Virus record (IMG/VR): IMGVR_UViG_3300032331_000527
Location: 62,001-126,000 of that record
From: a virus
DNA: 64,000 bases
Direction: 5' to 3' (one strand)
Shown here piece after piece: positions 27,005-35,854 of the stretch. The notes beneath the pieces are model-generated. The model was not told where the DNA came from and ran no database searches. It saw nothing but the letters and a program-made list of their open reading frames with translations. The translations under genes and the position numbers were made by a program. Numbering within the stretch: position 1 is the first letter of the stretch; every line of letters begins with the position of its first letter.

Positions 27005-27019
27005 TCATACATAGTGGGC

Positions 27020-27466
27020 ATGGCTACTTACAAAGGTCGATTCCAACCAAAGAACCCCCAGAAATATAAAGGAGATCCTACTAAGATCGTTTACAGATCA
27101 TCGTGGGAACTTCGTTTCATGGCGTATCTTGACACTAACTCCAACATCATTCAATGGGCTTCTGAAGAGTTGTTCATTCCATATAAGTCACCCATAGATG
27201 GGAAGTGGCATCGTTATTTCCCAGATTTCATCATACGCATGCGTGACAAAGACGGCAACGTAGTCGTCAAGATGATTGAAATCAAACCTAGAGCGCAGTC
27301 GATTCCTCCTACTCCAAAAGGAAATGGTTCTAAACCAACGAAGAAGTATCTTCGCGAAGTCGCAACTTTTGGAATAAATAGTGCTAAGTGGCACGCTGCT
27401 AAGGATTATTGTGATGATCGTAAGTGGCAGTTCGTTGTGTTGACGGAAAAGGAACTCGGACTTTAA
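27020..27466 (+). CDS. 4: Head completion protein gp4
   Basis: 148 residues from the ATG at 27020 (a longer frame upstream is an artefact crossing the divergent promoter). MATYKGRFQPKNPQKYKGDP, VYRSSWELRFMAYLD, WASEELFIPYKSPIDGKWHR and YFPDFIIRM are diagnostic of gp4 (T4: 150 residues). The SEE...PDF...EIKP arrangement has the PD-(D/E)XK-like look described for gp4, needed to complete the filled head before tail joining. First gene of the plus-strand virion operon; stop and next start overlap (TAATG). Confidence 0.92.
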   Translation: MATYKGRFQPKNPQKYKGDPTKIVYRSSWELRFMAYLDTNSNIIQWASEELFIPYKSPIDGKWHRYFPDFIIRMRDKDGNVVVKMIEIKPRAQSIPPTPKGNGSKPTKKYLREVATFGINSAKWHAAKDYCDDRKWQFVVLTEKELGL

Positions 27467-28077
27467 TGGTCGCATATATCTTCGACGGTATTCTGAATCG
27501 CGCAGCGAAAGCTGGTATCTCGCCTTCTACTAAGAGAGATGCTCGTGCATGGTTCCGCAAACAAGCGCAATCTGTAACTGCGAATCCTACACGCATGATC
27601 CGTAGCAACGCTCAGCGATTGACGGATAATCCTATGATTGGTCGTATGTATCTTTTTAACTATGATCCGAAGTATAAAGGAAAGCTCCCATATTATGACA
27701 AGTTTCCGCTCGTTATTCCTATCGGCTCTGGGCGCACTTCTGGATTTGCTAGTAGTGGAGGATCCTTTATCGGACTCAACCTACATTATCTACCACCTAC
27801 GCTCAGAGCAAGATTAATGGATGCGCTGTATGCTACAGCGACTACCACAGAATTGAACGAGACTACTCGACTTCGCATCTCATATAATATTCTTCAGCAA
27901 GCAACTAAGTATCGTTTCTTCAAACCTTGCATCAAGCGATATCTAACTGCTCAAGTACGCAGCAAGTTTTTTTACATAGAGCCTACAGAATGGGAAATGG
28001 CTTTGTTTCTACCTCTTGATAGATTTGTAGGCGCCAACAAGTCACGCATTTATCGAGATAGTCGAGATAGGATCTAA
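27466..28077 (+). CDS. Conserved T4-like virion/assembly protein (KPCIKRYLTAQVRS family)
   Basis: 203 residues from ATG 27466. Recognisable conserved segments are KRDARAWFRKQAQSV, YDPKYKGKLPYYDKFPLVIP, GLNLHYLPPTLRARLMDALY, FKPCIKRYLTAQVRSKFFYI and EWEMALFLPLDRF. Proteins with this pattern lie in the gp4/tail region of T4-like cyanophages and rhizobial phages, with no agreed name known to me. A DNA-end or neck function is possible from position (in T4, gp2 flanks gp4), but I see no sequence basis for calling it gp2. Translationally coupled to gp4. Confidence 0.8.
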   Translation: MVAYIFDGILNRAAKAGISPSTKRDARAWFRKQAQSVTANPTRMIRSNAQRLTDNPMIGRMYLFNYDPKYKGKLPYYDKFPLVIPIGSGRTSGFASSGGSFIGLNLHYLPPTLRARLMDALYATATTTELNETTRLRISYNILQQATKYRFFKPCIKRYLTAQVRSKFFYIEPTEWEMALFLPLDRFVGANKSRIYRDSRDRI

Positions 28078-28078
28078 T

Positions 28079-28744
28079 ATGGCTGGACCATTTAATATCA
28101 CAAGTTTCAATGCGGAAATATCAAAGACTGGTATCGCACAGAACTCGTTCTTTATGGCTATGATTAGCGCGACTCCTACTGGACTTTCCGGTAAATTTGG
28201 TTTCACGAATGGATTGTCATTTCGTATCGAATCTGTTAATCTACCTGGAAGAACGCTAACGACGCTAGATCAAAACTATCATGGTCCCGTGCGTCGTATT
28301 CCGTATCGTTTCACACATCAGCCAATCACGTTTAGCGTAATCCTCTCGCGTGACATGCGCGAGCGAGAGTTCTTTATGCAATGGCAAGATTACTTCGTTG
28401 GACAATCAAGAACTTCTGGTGGAACAGGTTTAGCAGAACGCCCGTTCGATAGTCGCTATTACGACACTGGTATTGGTGAAATGGTTATCACGCAGTATTC
28501 TTATCCTATTCAATCATCAAGCTCTACAGCTGTGCCATCGCAAGAATATGTTGAGAGTTACAACATAACATGTCAAGAGGCATATCCATCATCAGTACAA
28601 GACATTCAGTTGGGTTGGGGTGAAGAGGGATACGGTAAATTGCAAGTAGAAATGACGTATCGTTTTGCAACAGAGAAACACTTGACGTTTGGTGACAATA
28701 GACAATTAGCAGCTGAGAAAGCTGTTCAGCAAGCGAATCCATAA
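28079..28744 (+). CDS. Tail-tube-fold protein (gp19/gp54-like)
   Basis: 221 residues. The segments FRIESVNLPGRTLTTLDQNY, GPVRRIPYRFTH, TFSVILSRDMREREFFMQWQD and a late ITCQEAYPSSVQDIQLGW, plus VEMTYRFATEK, follow the gp19/Hcp-like tail tube fold used by tube and tube-initiator proteins. Longer than T4 gp19 (163), so it may be a tube-initiator or a modified tube monomer. One base separates it from the upstream gene; gp26 follows 21 bases downstream with GAGGTGA as ribosome-binding site. Confidence 0.75.
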   Translation: MAGPFNITSFNAEISKTGIAQNSFFMAMISATPTGLSGKFGFTNGLSFRIESVNLPGRTLTTLDQNYHGPVRRIPYRFTHQPITFSVILSRDMREREFFMQWQDYFVGQSRTSGGTGLAERPFDSRYYDTGIGEMVITQYSYPIQSSSSTAVPSQEYVESYNITCQEAYPSSVQDIQLGWGEEGYGKLQVEMTYRFATEKHLTFGDNRQLAAEKAVQQANP

Positions 28745-28765
28745 TAATTTAAAATGAGGTGAATA

Positions 28766-29482
28766 ATGGCATTACCTAAAATATCAGCGCCAAGATTTGG
28801 TTTGACACTACCTTCGAATGGAAAACGTATCTCGTTTCGTCCGTTCCTAGTCAAAGAAGAAAAGATGCTGCTTATGGCGGCACAATCTGAAGATATGCTC
28901 GATATGATTGACGCAGTTAAAGACGTTATCTCTTCGTGTCTTATTAATCCAGATGAGACTATTGATGTTGAGAAACTACCATACTTTGATTTAGAATACA
29001 TTTTTCTCAACATTCGAGCTAAGTCAATTGGTGAAGTTGTTAAGCTTGAGTATCGTCATACAGGTGGAGTTAACTATCAAGGTATCAAGTGTGAAGCAGT
29101 TACGCCTGTTGAAGTTAATCTTGAAACAGTGAACGTAATCAAAGAAGACGATCATATGAAGACGATCCAGCTGGATGATAATCTTGGGCTTGAATTAAGA
29201 TATCCAACTGTAACTGATGTTCGTATGGTATCTGAAGGAGCTGATGAAATCGAGATGCTCGCTAAATGTATCGTGAGCGTTTATGACAGTGATAGCGTTT
29301 ATGAACCTGATAATCTACAAGACTCGTTGGATTTCATTGAGTCTTTGAACAATGCACAATTCACTAAGATTATGCGATTCATTGAGACTATGCCAAAACT
29401 GAAACATACATTTACATATAATTGTGTAGGCTGCGGACAAGAGGATACGGTGACGTTGCAAGGAATGTCCGATTTTTTTTAA
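28766..29482 (+). CDS. 26: Baseplate hub assembly protein gp26 (T4 baseplate protein family)
   Basis: 238 residues. SNGKRISFRPFLVKEEKMLL near the start, YFDLEYIFLNIRAKSIGEVV, and the C-terminal FTKIMRFIETMPKL, CVGCGQEDTVTLQG, SDFF match the gp26 family (PF12322-type). gp26 helps assemble the baseplate hub. T4 gp26 is about 208 residues. Two Cys near the end (CVGC) are a family trait. The gene ends GAT TTT TTT TAA and overlaps the gp51 start; the T-run is a potential -1 slippery site. Confidence 0.88.
   Translation: MALPKISAPRFGLTLPSNGKRISFRPFLVKEEKMLLMAAQSEDMLDMIDAVKDVISSCLINPDETIDVEKLPYFDLEYIFLNIRAKSIGEVVKLEYRHTGGVNYQGIKCEAVTPVEVNLETVNVIKEDDHMKTIQLDDNLGLELRYPTVTDVRMVSEGADEIEMLAKCIVSVYDSDSVYEPDNLQDSLDFIESLNNAQFTKIMRFIETMPKLKHTFTYNCVGCGQEDTVTLQGMSDFF
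29473..29479 (+). other. Possible -1 frameshift slippery heptamer T TTT TTT
   Basis: The last codons of gp26 are TTT TTT TAA within an eight-T run. A -1 slip would read TTA ATG and continue through the 59-residue gp51 frame, making a gp26-gp51 fusion like the G-GT tail chaperones of other phages. No downstream pseudoknot was verified. Confidence 0.35.
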
Positions 29483-29661
29483 TGATCCTCTCTCATAATA
29501 CTCTTGCGAATTACTACCGTACTAATTTTTCATTGATTCAGCATCACAAATACTCGCTGAGTGACATTGAAGGTATGATTCCGTGGGAGAGGGATATGTA
29601 CGTTAAGATGCTACTTGATTATCTTGAACAAGTGAAGGACGAACAGGAAAAAAGGCGATAG
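29482..29661 (+). CDS. 51: Baseplate hub assembly catalyst gp51-like
   Basis: 59 residues from ATG 29482, which overlaps the gp26 stop (TAATG). NTLANYYRTNFSLIQHHKYS, LSDIEGMIPWERDMYVKMLL and a charged C-terminal helix match the short gp51-like proteins that follow gp26 in T4-type phages. T4 gp51 (249 residues) is longer, so this resembles the cyanophage short form. It lacks an independent ribosome-binding site because the upstream sequence is the T8 run, which favours coupling or frameshifted expression. Confidence 0.75.
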   Translation: MILSHNTLANYYRTNFSLIQHHKYSLSDIEGMIPWERDMYVKMLLDYLEQVKDEQEKRR

Positions 29662-32600
29662 ATGGCCAAAGATACTAGAATTGTAGCAGGAAAAATTCAA
29701 GACACAATATACTATTACGCGAGTGATGGTACGGTTGTTGATGAAAACGGTAAACCCGCGCCTGCTAAATTCGCAGTTATGTTTCCTCCTATGCCTGAAA
29801 AAGTTCCCGAAGCTGTTGCTGAAACTCAACCAAAGAAGAGACGCAAAGGTCTTAAGAACGTAGCCGGTAAGATCAGCAACAGTAAATATTACTACGATCC
29901 TACAGGTGCGATTGTTGATGATCAAGGACAACCTGCTCCAGAACGCATTGCAAAGATGCTTCTGAAGAAAGACGAAACAGCTAATGTTATCAAAGAACAT
30001 CTAGCAAAAACAGCTAAACCTATTAAGACTGCATCGTCAAAAGAAATCAATCAGCTTCGAGCTGAAATCAAAAAAATGGTAGGAGCAACTAAAGATGTTG
30101 CTGCTGCGCATGATGTTGTGCTGAAAAAAGTTCCAGAGGCTACGAAAGGATATCAGAACGTTTTTTCTAATCTAGGAACACAAACACAAATGTTGCTTGA
30201 TAGTTTAATCAAGCAGAACGAAGCGTTCCAAGAAAAAGTAATAGAAACAATAACAGGCGTATCTTCTCCTACGCGAGCAGGCGGAGCTGTTCCTTCTTCT
30301 CCTAAGAAAAAAGGAGGAAAAGTTAAAGCTAGAACAGCAGAACATAAAGCTCGTATTGAAGCACGTGCTGCTAATATAGGTAAGATTCGCGCTAAGAAAA
30401 ATATCGGAACGGCAGCAAAGTATGGTGCCGCTGGTGCAGTCGCAGGAACTGCTGCGGCAGTAGGCGCTTATGGTGTAATGAAAGCGACAGGTGCTGTTAG
30501 TAGCTCAACTCCAGCAGCTCCTAGCGCTCCATCTACTACAGCCACCGGTGCTCCTCCTAGTTCTACTCCAGCGCAAACACAGTCAGCACCAGTTCAAGCA
30601 ACAGGGGCACCACAAGCTCCATCTGTTACAGCTACTCCTGCGCCTCCAGCTCCACAACCAAATTCTTCAGTAGGATTGGGTGGCGGACCAAGCGGACAAA
30701 CACCAGAAGATTCTCCTGCAGCTGAAAAGAAAGATCGTGAAGGTGGTGCCGGAGGAAACACACCTTCTCCTCCAGGCACTCCAGCAAACGTATCTGGAAT
30801 GATGCGCCTCACTACTCCTGGTGGTAGACCGTATGAAGTTGCTGCTCCTTATGCTGCTAACTTCAAAGGATTCGTTGACGAGCTAGAGAACAGTGGATAT
30901 AAGATTAAGAGTATCGGTGGATATGCTAATCGTAATATCGCAGGAACAGGAAAGAAGAGCTATCACTCACTAGGCGTTGCGATCGACATTAATCCTGGTT
31001 CTAATCCACATCTATTCGACGGCAGATTACAAACAGATATGCCTGCGAGTGTTGGCGCGATGGCTGCTAAGTATGGATTAGGTTGGGGTGGGAATTGGCG
31101 TACATCTAAAGACGCTATGCACTTTTCTATGGCATCAGGTGAAGGTGGATCTGTACCTGTAGATAGATCAGGTGCTACTCCTCTCCCAGGTGCTCCTGGT
31201 GCTCCTACAACTACTCCTCAAGCAGGTTCTCCAGAAGCTTCACGTCCTTCTGCTTCAACACCTTCTGCTCCAGGTGCTGCTCCTCGTCCAGTAGATCCAG
31301 GTATAGGATCCCCAGAACGTTCTAATGTTCCGTTAGGTTCTTCTAAAGTATCTGAAGGTGAAGCAGGCGAACAACCAAGAGGTAAAGCTGGATTTAAACA
31401 AATCATGGATTCTGCAGCAAAAGCTGGAGATCCATTTCCAGAAGTAGTAGCAGCTCAATGGGCTATTGAATCTGGATGGGGTAAACACATGACGGGTAAG
31501 AATAACCCGTTTGGTCAAACTGGAGTTGAAGGTAAAGATCCAGGTATAAGAATTCCTACCCCAAGGGATCCAGGTGGGGGAAGTAAATTCTTTAGAAGCT
31601 TTGAATCTATTGACGAAGCAGTTGCGTTTCGTGTTAAGAAATGGGCACCAAAATACTCAGGAGCTAAATCTGCTGAAGAAGCAGTTATGATGCTACAGAA
31701 TTATGGGAGAACTCCTAGATACGCTCAGGGTTATAATAATGACTGGATGTCATATGTGACCAGCATATCTGGTGTTATTCGTGGTCAAGGAATAGATCCT
31801 AAAGTTGCGAAGGGTCCAGGAGGAGGAACTCCAGGGTCTCCACAACCCACACAAACTGCTTCTGGTCCCTCTGGTGCACCTGGTTCTCCGCAAGCTGCTC
31901 TTCCTTCTGCTCTTCCTGCTCCAGGTACAGCACCAACTAACGCGACACAAGCAGCCGTAAATGCTAACGCTGCCGCAGGAGGAGATTCGAGTAAACCTGC
32001 TAATGTTTCATTCGAATCTAGCAAGGTAGACGTATCCAAAGTCGATCCTGAGTTGATGAAGAGATTCTATCAAGCAGCTGCTGCATATGGTGGACCTATT
32101 AGAATCAACTCTGCTTATCGTGACGATGAATATCAAGCACAGCTATGGGTTCGTGGTAATATCCTACATGAGCCAGGAATTCATATTCCAGCGAAGCCTG
32201 AGAAGACGATGACGATTAACTATAAAGGTCAGTCGTACACTGTTCCTGGATCAGGAAAAGGTTCTTCTCATGGAAAAGGACAAGCACTAGACGTAAGTCC
32301 TACAACTGCGCTTGATCCATTTCTAGCTAAGTTTGGTTTGGTTCATCCATTTGGTGCTAATGATCCACCACATATTCAATTGGCTGGAGGAAGTAATTAT
32401 ACTCCTCCCGCGAGCGGGACAGCTGTTGCTGGTGCTCCAGCCGCACCTGGAGTCACTCCTACGAGCGCAGCATCTGGAGCACAAATTGCTTCTGCTGCTA
32501 ATCAAAATGCTGTTCAGCAAGCAGCTTCTCCAGGAAGAATAGTACCTATGATAATTAACAACACTCAAAGATTCAACAACACGAGAACTGTCACGCAACA

Positions 32601-32694
32601 AGCAATGTCATCTGGAGAAAGACCATGTGCTGGATTTAATCCTATGACTATGGTTGCAGGAGTTGCTCTAGGTAAAGTTCTGAGGTTATTTTAA
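29662..32694 (+). CDS. Multi-domain murein hydrolase virion protein (two M15 peptidases and one GH73)
   Basis: 1010 residues. Two N-terminal repeats (AGKIxxxxYYYxxxGxxVDxxGxPAP, about 9-40 and 67-98), then an Ala/Pro linker. Domain 1, about 376-492: M15 metallopeptidase with zinc ligands His435, Asp442, His487. Domain 2, about 578-707: GH73/glucosaminidase, AAQWAIESGWGKH with catalytic Glu603 and NNPFGQ. Domain 3, about 795-915: second M15 domain, SAYRDDEYQ, with His870, Asp877, His904. Linkers are Pro/Ala/Gly/Thr-rich; a small-residue segment near 250-272 could cross a membrane. It can cut peptide and glycan bonds and probably replaces the lysozyme missing from gp5. Position after gp26/gp51 suggests a tail-tube lumen or hub protein. 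Confidence 0.88.
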   Translation: MAKDTRIVAGKIQDTIYYYASDGTVVDENGKPAPAKFAVMFPPMPEKVPEAVAETQPKKRRKGLKNVAGKISNSKYYYDPTGAIVDDQGQPAPERIAKMLLKKDETANVIKEHLAKTAKPIKTASSKEINQLRAEIKKMVGATKDVAAAHDVVLKKVPEATKGYQNVFSNLGTQTQMLLDSLIKQNEAFQEKVIETITGVSSPTRAGGAVPSSPKKKGGKVKARTAEHKARIEARAANIGKIRAKKNIGTAAKYGAAGAVAGTAAAVGAYGVMKATGAVSSSTPAAPSAPSTTATGAPPSSTPAQTQSAPVQATGAPQAPSVTATPAPPAPQPNSSVGLGGGPSGQTPEDSPAAEKKDREGGAGGNTPSPPGTPANVSGMMRLTTPGGRPYEVAAPYAANFKGFVDELENSGYKIKSIGGYANRNIAGTGKKSYHSLGVAIDINPGSNPHLFDGRLQTDMPASVGAMAAKYGLGWGGNWRTSKDAMHFSMASGEGGSVPVDRSGATPLPGAPGAPTTTPQAGSPEASRPSASTPSAPGAAPRPVDPGIGSPERSNVPLGSSKVSEGEAGEQPRGKAGFKQIMDSAAKAGDPFPEVVAAQWAIESGWGKHMTGKNNPFGQTGVEGKDPGIRIPTPRDPGGGSKFFRSFESIDEAVAFRVKKWAPKYSGAKSAEEAVMMLQNYGRTPRYAQGYNNDWMSYVTSISGVIRGQGIDPKVAKGPGGGTPGSPQPTQTASGPSGAPGSPQAALPSALPAPGTAPTNATQAAVNANAAAGGDSSKPANVSFESSKVDVSKVDPELMKRFYQAAAAYGGPIRINSAYRDDEYQAQLWVRGNILHEPGIHIPAKPEKTMTINYKGQSYTVPGSGKGSSHGKGQALDVSPTTALDPFLAKFGLVHPFGANDPPHIQLAGGSNYTPPASGTAVAGAPAAPGVTPTSAASGAQIASAANQNAVQQAASPGRIVPMIINNTQRFNNTRTVTQQAMSSGERPCAGFNPMTMVAGVALGKVLRLF

Positions 32695-34799
32695 TGGCGA
32701 TTTCAAATCTAGTTAAGGGCGGACAGAAGTTCGATCGTCCTAGTGTTGGAGCTTACTTTGGTAAGCGTCCAGCTAATGATAATCCGTCAACGAAAGTCTC
32801 TTCGGATATGATAACGCCCGACGTCGTTCGAGAGATGATGGGTGGCGTTAAAGGTCTCATCGGAGAAATGGCTCGTATTAAAACCACTTGCGTTGATATC
32901 TATAAATCGTTTGTTGGTATCATCAGAGATACGAACAGACTCAACGATGATATTACTCGTAGCTTCAAGCTCGTTAATATCGAGCTGAATAAGAGCAGAT
33001 TAGATTTCCTTAAATCAATAGTGCGAGTATCTGGAAATGAAAATGCTGTTCCAGGTGCTAATATGTCTGCCGCTCCTGGTGTTCCTGTCGCTGATCCTAA
33101 GAAACAAGAAAAGAAAACTGAAGACGATCAAAAATCTTGGTTAGACACAGCTTTATCATTTCTTGATATAGCAGATACAGCAAAAACTGCTTGGGATCTT
33201 GCTAAAGGTGGCGGACGATTTCTTGCTCGTGCGGCTTCTGGTCCTATGTTGTTACCGGCAGCAGCTGGCGCAGGTCTAATAGCATTAGCAGCTCATCGTA
33301 AAGCAGCACAAGAAGCAGATCCACTTGGCGCTGAGAATTTTGATAGAGCAACTGCTTCAGGGGCTAAACGAGCAGAAGTCATTCAAGGACCAGAAGCAGA
33401 TAAGAATGCTCCTAATCCAAATACCGACATTAGTCGTAAGAAATTGTCTCCGCCAGATTTCTTGATGCAACAAGGCATTATCAAAATGCCGTCTGAAGCT
33501 AAGAATGTTATCGCGAGTATCAAAGGCGATATCATTACTCTTAAGGATGGAAGATGGTTTGATAACAAAGTCCAGGTTCTCAATTATCCAGATGGACCAG
33601 GTACTCCAGAGAAAGCTCCTAAAGAACAATCTGATTTTCGTAGTAAAGTAAATGAAGCTATGCAAAAACGAGCTGGCATCGTCGATATGTCCGGTATGGT
33701 TAAGTCTGATGAACTCGTTCGTTCATTCGCGGGGCGTATGGGTCTAGATCCTAAGACTGACTATAAAGCTGAATTGCGTGGAGGGATACCAACAAAGATT
33801 AATGGACAGCCTGTTCCTCGTGAGCTATACACCAAAGAACAAGCAGCAACAGTGGACGCTGCTATTCAAATGGGTAAGATGATGACTGGCGATCCAGAAG
33901 CTATGAAACAAGCTCAATCAAATGCGGCTCCTCCTCCACCTCCTGTCGGAGAAAATGCATCAGGCGAAAAAGAACAGCCTAAACCAGGCGGAGATGATGA
34001 AGGCAAATCACCTCCCGCCGCCGCCGCTGCTGCTGGTGGTGGTGGCGGAGATACGGGAGCGAGTCCTCCTCCAGCTGAAGCTCCTGGTGGTGCTCCTAGT
34101 GGAGCAACCGCCCCTGCTGCTCCTGCAGCTCCTGCTGCGGGTGGTGATAATTCGAATGGTTCACCGACTCCTGCTGCGTCTGCTGGCGGTAGCTTAACTG
34201 GCGGAGGCGCAGGCGGCCCAACACAAACAGAAACAACTATGGTTGCTGGTCAGCCTGTTGAAAAAGGAAAAGATTTAACTGAACAACAGACTTCGGCTAT
34301 TGATATGGCTTTAAAGATGAGTCCCGAAAACGCCAAGAATTATCCTAAGTGGCTTATTGATCAGTACAACAAATCTAAAAATGCCAGTAAATCAACTGGA
34401 ACATCTGCGGATGGAACGACAGCTGCTCCCGGTGGTGGAGATGCTTCTTCTAATGCAGAAACGCCTACTATGGGTTCTCCAAGTCAAGCAGCGACCGCAC
34501 CTACTGCAAAGCCAAATGACGATGGTTCTGTTCCTCCAAAGGATGAATCGAAAGGTGGAGCTGGATCTCCTAATGGTGCTCCAGCTGCTGTTCCCGCAGC
34601 GTCAGCTCCTCCTGTACCTGGAGCAACGCCAGCACCAGCAGAACCAAAATCTATCGTGATGAATAATGAATCTACACAGAACAGCTCTTCTTCTGAAGGT
34701 GGAGCGAACAGTAAAGTCGCTGGACAGAACTTGCCTATGATTGCACACAACCAACAGTTGCAGCAGTATCTCGCAAAGCAGAACATAGGATATCAATAA
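32694..34799 (+). CDS. Low-complexity structural protein, possible tape-measure/hub protein
   Basis: 701 residues, start overlapping the upstream stop (TAATG). Residues 1-110 are ordered and helical (VREMMGGVKGLIGEMARIKT, LVNIELNKSRLDFLKSIV); about 180-205 is hydrophobic (GPMLLPAAAGAGLIALAAH); from about 400 on it is Pro/Ala/Gly/Ser-rich with long disordered stretches. The C-terminus ends QQYLAKQNIGYQ. In T4-type gene order the hub/tape-measure protein gp29 lies near gp26 and gp51; that role is possible but no gp29 signature is visible. Last gene before convergent terminators. Confidence 0.7.
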   Translation: MAISNLVKGGQKFDRPSVGAYFGKRPANDNPSTKVSSDMITPDVVREMMGGVKGLIGEMARIKTTCVDIYKSFVGIIRDTNRLNDDITRSFKLVNIELNKSRLDFLKSIVRVSGNENAVPGANMSAAPGVPVADPKKQEKKTEDDQKSWLDTALSFLDIADTAKTAWDLAKGGGRFLARAASGPMLLPAAAGAGLIALAAHRKAAQEADPLGAENFDRATASGAKRAEVIQGPEADKNAPNPNTDISRKKLSPPDFLMQQGIIKMPSEAKNVIASIKGDIITLKDGRWFDNKVQVLNYPDGPGTPEKAPKEQSDFRSKVNEAMQKRAGIVDMSGMVKSDELVRSFAGRMGLDPKTDYKAELRGGIPTKINGQPVPRELYTKEQAATVDAAIQMGKMMTGDPEAMKQAQSNAAPPPPPVGENASGEKEQPKPGGDDEGKSPPAAAAAAGGGGGDTGASPPPAEAPGGAPSGATAPAAPAAPAAGGDNSNGSPTPAASAGGSLTGGGAGGPTQTETTMVAGQPVEKGKDLTEQQTSAIDMALKMSPENAKNYPKWLIDQYNKSKNASKSTGTSADGTTAAPGGGDASSNAETPTMGSPSQAATAPTAKPNDDGSVPPKDESKGGAGSPNGAPAAVPAASAPPVPGATPAPAEPKSIVMNNESTQNSSSSEGGANSKVAGQNLPMIAHNQQLQQYLAKQNIGYQ

Positions 34800-34820
34800 A
34801 AAAAGTGGAGCCGAAGCTCC
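34798..34820 (-). terminator. Intrinsic terminator with UUCG tetraloop, end of gp32 transcript
   Basis: Read on the minus strand: stem GGAGC, loop TTCG, stem GCTCC, then AC and seven T. This is a standard intrinsic terminator positioned 36 bases after the gp32 stop. Its T-run overlaps the stop of the convergent plus-strand gene. Confidence 0.85.
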
Positions 34821-34827
34821 CCTAGGT

Positions 34828-34857
34828 ATCGTAGGTGAAAGGAATAAACCCTACGAT
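34828..34857. terminator. Inverted repeat between convergent genes
   Basis: ATCGTAGG at 34828-34835 pairs perfectly with CCTACGAT at 34850-34857 across a 14-base loop. There is no strong T-run on either side, so it may assist termination of the plus-strand virion operon or stabilise RNA 3' ends rather than terminate alone. Confidence 0.45.
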
Positions 34858-35768
34858 TATTCGTCATCCTCTGCGAGCTTCGAGAAGAATTCAAGATCGT
34901 CATCATCGACTGCCTTAATCGGCTTCGCAGGCGTTACTTTACCAACTGAAGGTGCAGCCGCGGGACGCGAAACCGGACGGTCAAAAGGGATGTCGTCTTC
35001 CTCCGTCTTGCGACCAGCACCTGTTGGCTCAGACAGAACCTTATCCAGACGCTTCTTGAGATCTTCGTAGCTCTTGAACTTATCTGGAGCAACCAACGCA
35101 GCAAGAGAATGCTCCGTCTTCCAAATAGCTTCCATGTTGTCTTCGTCATCAGACAAAGGAGCTGGCTCTGAGAACTCGCTCTTATCATAATTACGATAGC
35201 CCTCAACCTTACGGATCTTGAGCTTAAAGTCAGCTCCGGCCCAAAGATCGAAAGGATTCACAGGAGTCTCATCCTCGAACTGAGGATTCATCTTCTCATT
35301 AATCTTATCGAAGATCTTCTTACCAAACTTGTAGAGGAATACCTTACCTTCGTTCTCGGGATGAGCAGGATCCTTAACGACGTAGATATTAGCGATGTAA
35401 GTCAAACGACGCTTGCGCTGACGAACAATCTCCTTATCCTTATCGTTACCTGAGTTCCAAAGCTTGGAATTCATTTCGGATACGGGATCAGGATTGCCAA
35501 GAGTAGTGAGGGAGTTCTCGATATACCAACCGCCTGGACCTTGGAAACCATGATTCCAGATACGAACCCACGGGAGTTCTTCACCATTAGGAGCAGGGAG
35601 GAAGCGGATAACAGCATAGCCATTACCAACCTTATCAACTTCAGGCTGCCAGAAACGATCGTCTTCGTTAGAAGCCGTTTCCTTGTTAGCGAGTTTGTTG
35701 ATTTCTTTGGTCAGACGCTCGAGGGAAGAGGTACGCTGACGCTTGAGGGCAGAAAAAGATTCGTTCAT
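34857..35768 (-). CDS. 32: Single-stranded DNA-binding protein gp32
   Basis: 303 residues from ATG 35768 (GGAGAC 7 bases upstream; an upstream in-frame ATG lacks such a site). The N-terminal LKRQRTSSLERL is the LAST-like basic/Ser-Thr motif for cooperative binding. Core: RFLPAPNGEELPWVRIWNHG, GPGGWYIENSLTTLGNPDPVS, LWNSGNDKDKEIVRQRKRR, NIYVVKDPAHPENEGKVFLY. The C-terminus is acidic (DDDDLEFFSKLAEDDE), the partner-interaction tail. No cysteine occurs anywhere, so the T4 zinc site is absent, as in cyanophage gp32. Has its own sigma-70-like promoter and terminator. Confidence 0.95.
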   Translation of the reverse strand: MNESFSALKRQRTSSLERLTKEINKLANKETASNEDDRFWQPEVDKVGNGYAVIRFLPAPNGEELPWVRIWNHGFQGPGGWYIENSLTTLGNPDPVSEMNSKLWNSGNDKDKEIVRQRKRRLTYIANIYVVKDPAHPENEGKVFLYKFGKKIFDKINEKMNPQFEDETPVNPFDLWAGADFKLKIRKVEGYRNYDKSEFSEPAPLSDDEDNMEAIWKTEHSLAALVAPDKFKSYEDLKKRLDKVLSEPTGAGRKTEEDDIPFDRPVSRPAAAPSVGKVTPAKPIKAVDDDDLEFFSKLAEDDE

Positions 35769-35825
35769 TTGTATGTCTCCGATGTATGTGTTGTATGGGT
35801 AGTTCTTCGTCTTATCCACTTAATC

Positions 35826-35854
35826 ATAATATAACTTATATAGCATAATGTCAA
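35826..35854 (-). promoter_or_regulatory. Sigma-70-like promoter for gp32
   Basis: Minus strand: TTGACA (35854-35849), 17-base spacer, TATTAT (35831-35826). The -35 overlaps the stop of gp59. Transcription would start about 50 bases before the gp32 ATG. Confidence 0.75.

Noticed and set aside
26831-27019. Longer gp4 frame starting at 26831
   Set aside because: The extra 63 residues lie over the divergent tube-cap gene and promoter gap; homology with gp4 starts at MATYKGRF.
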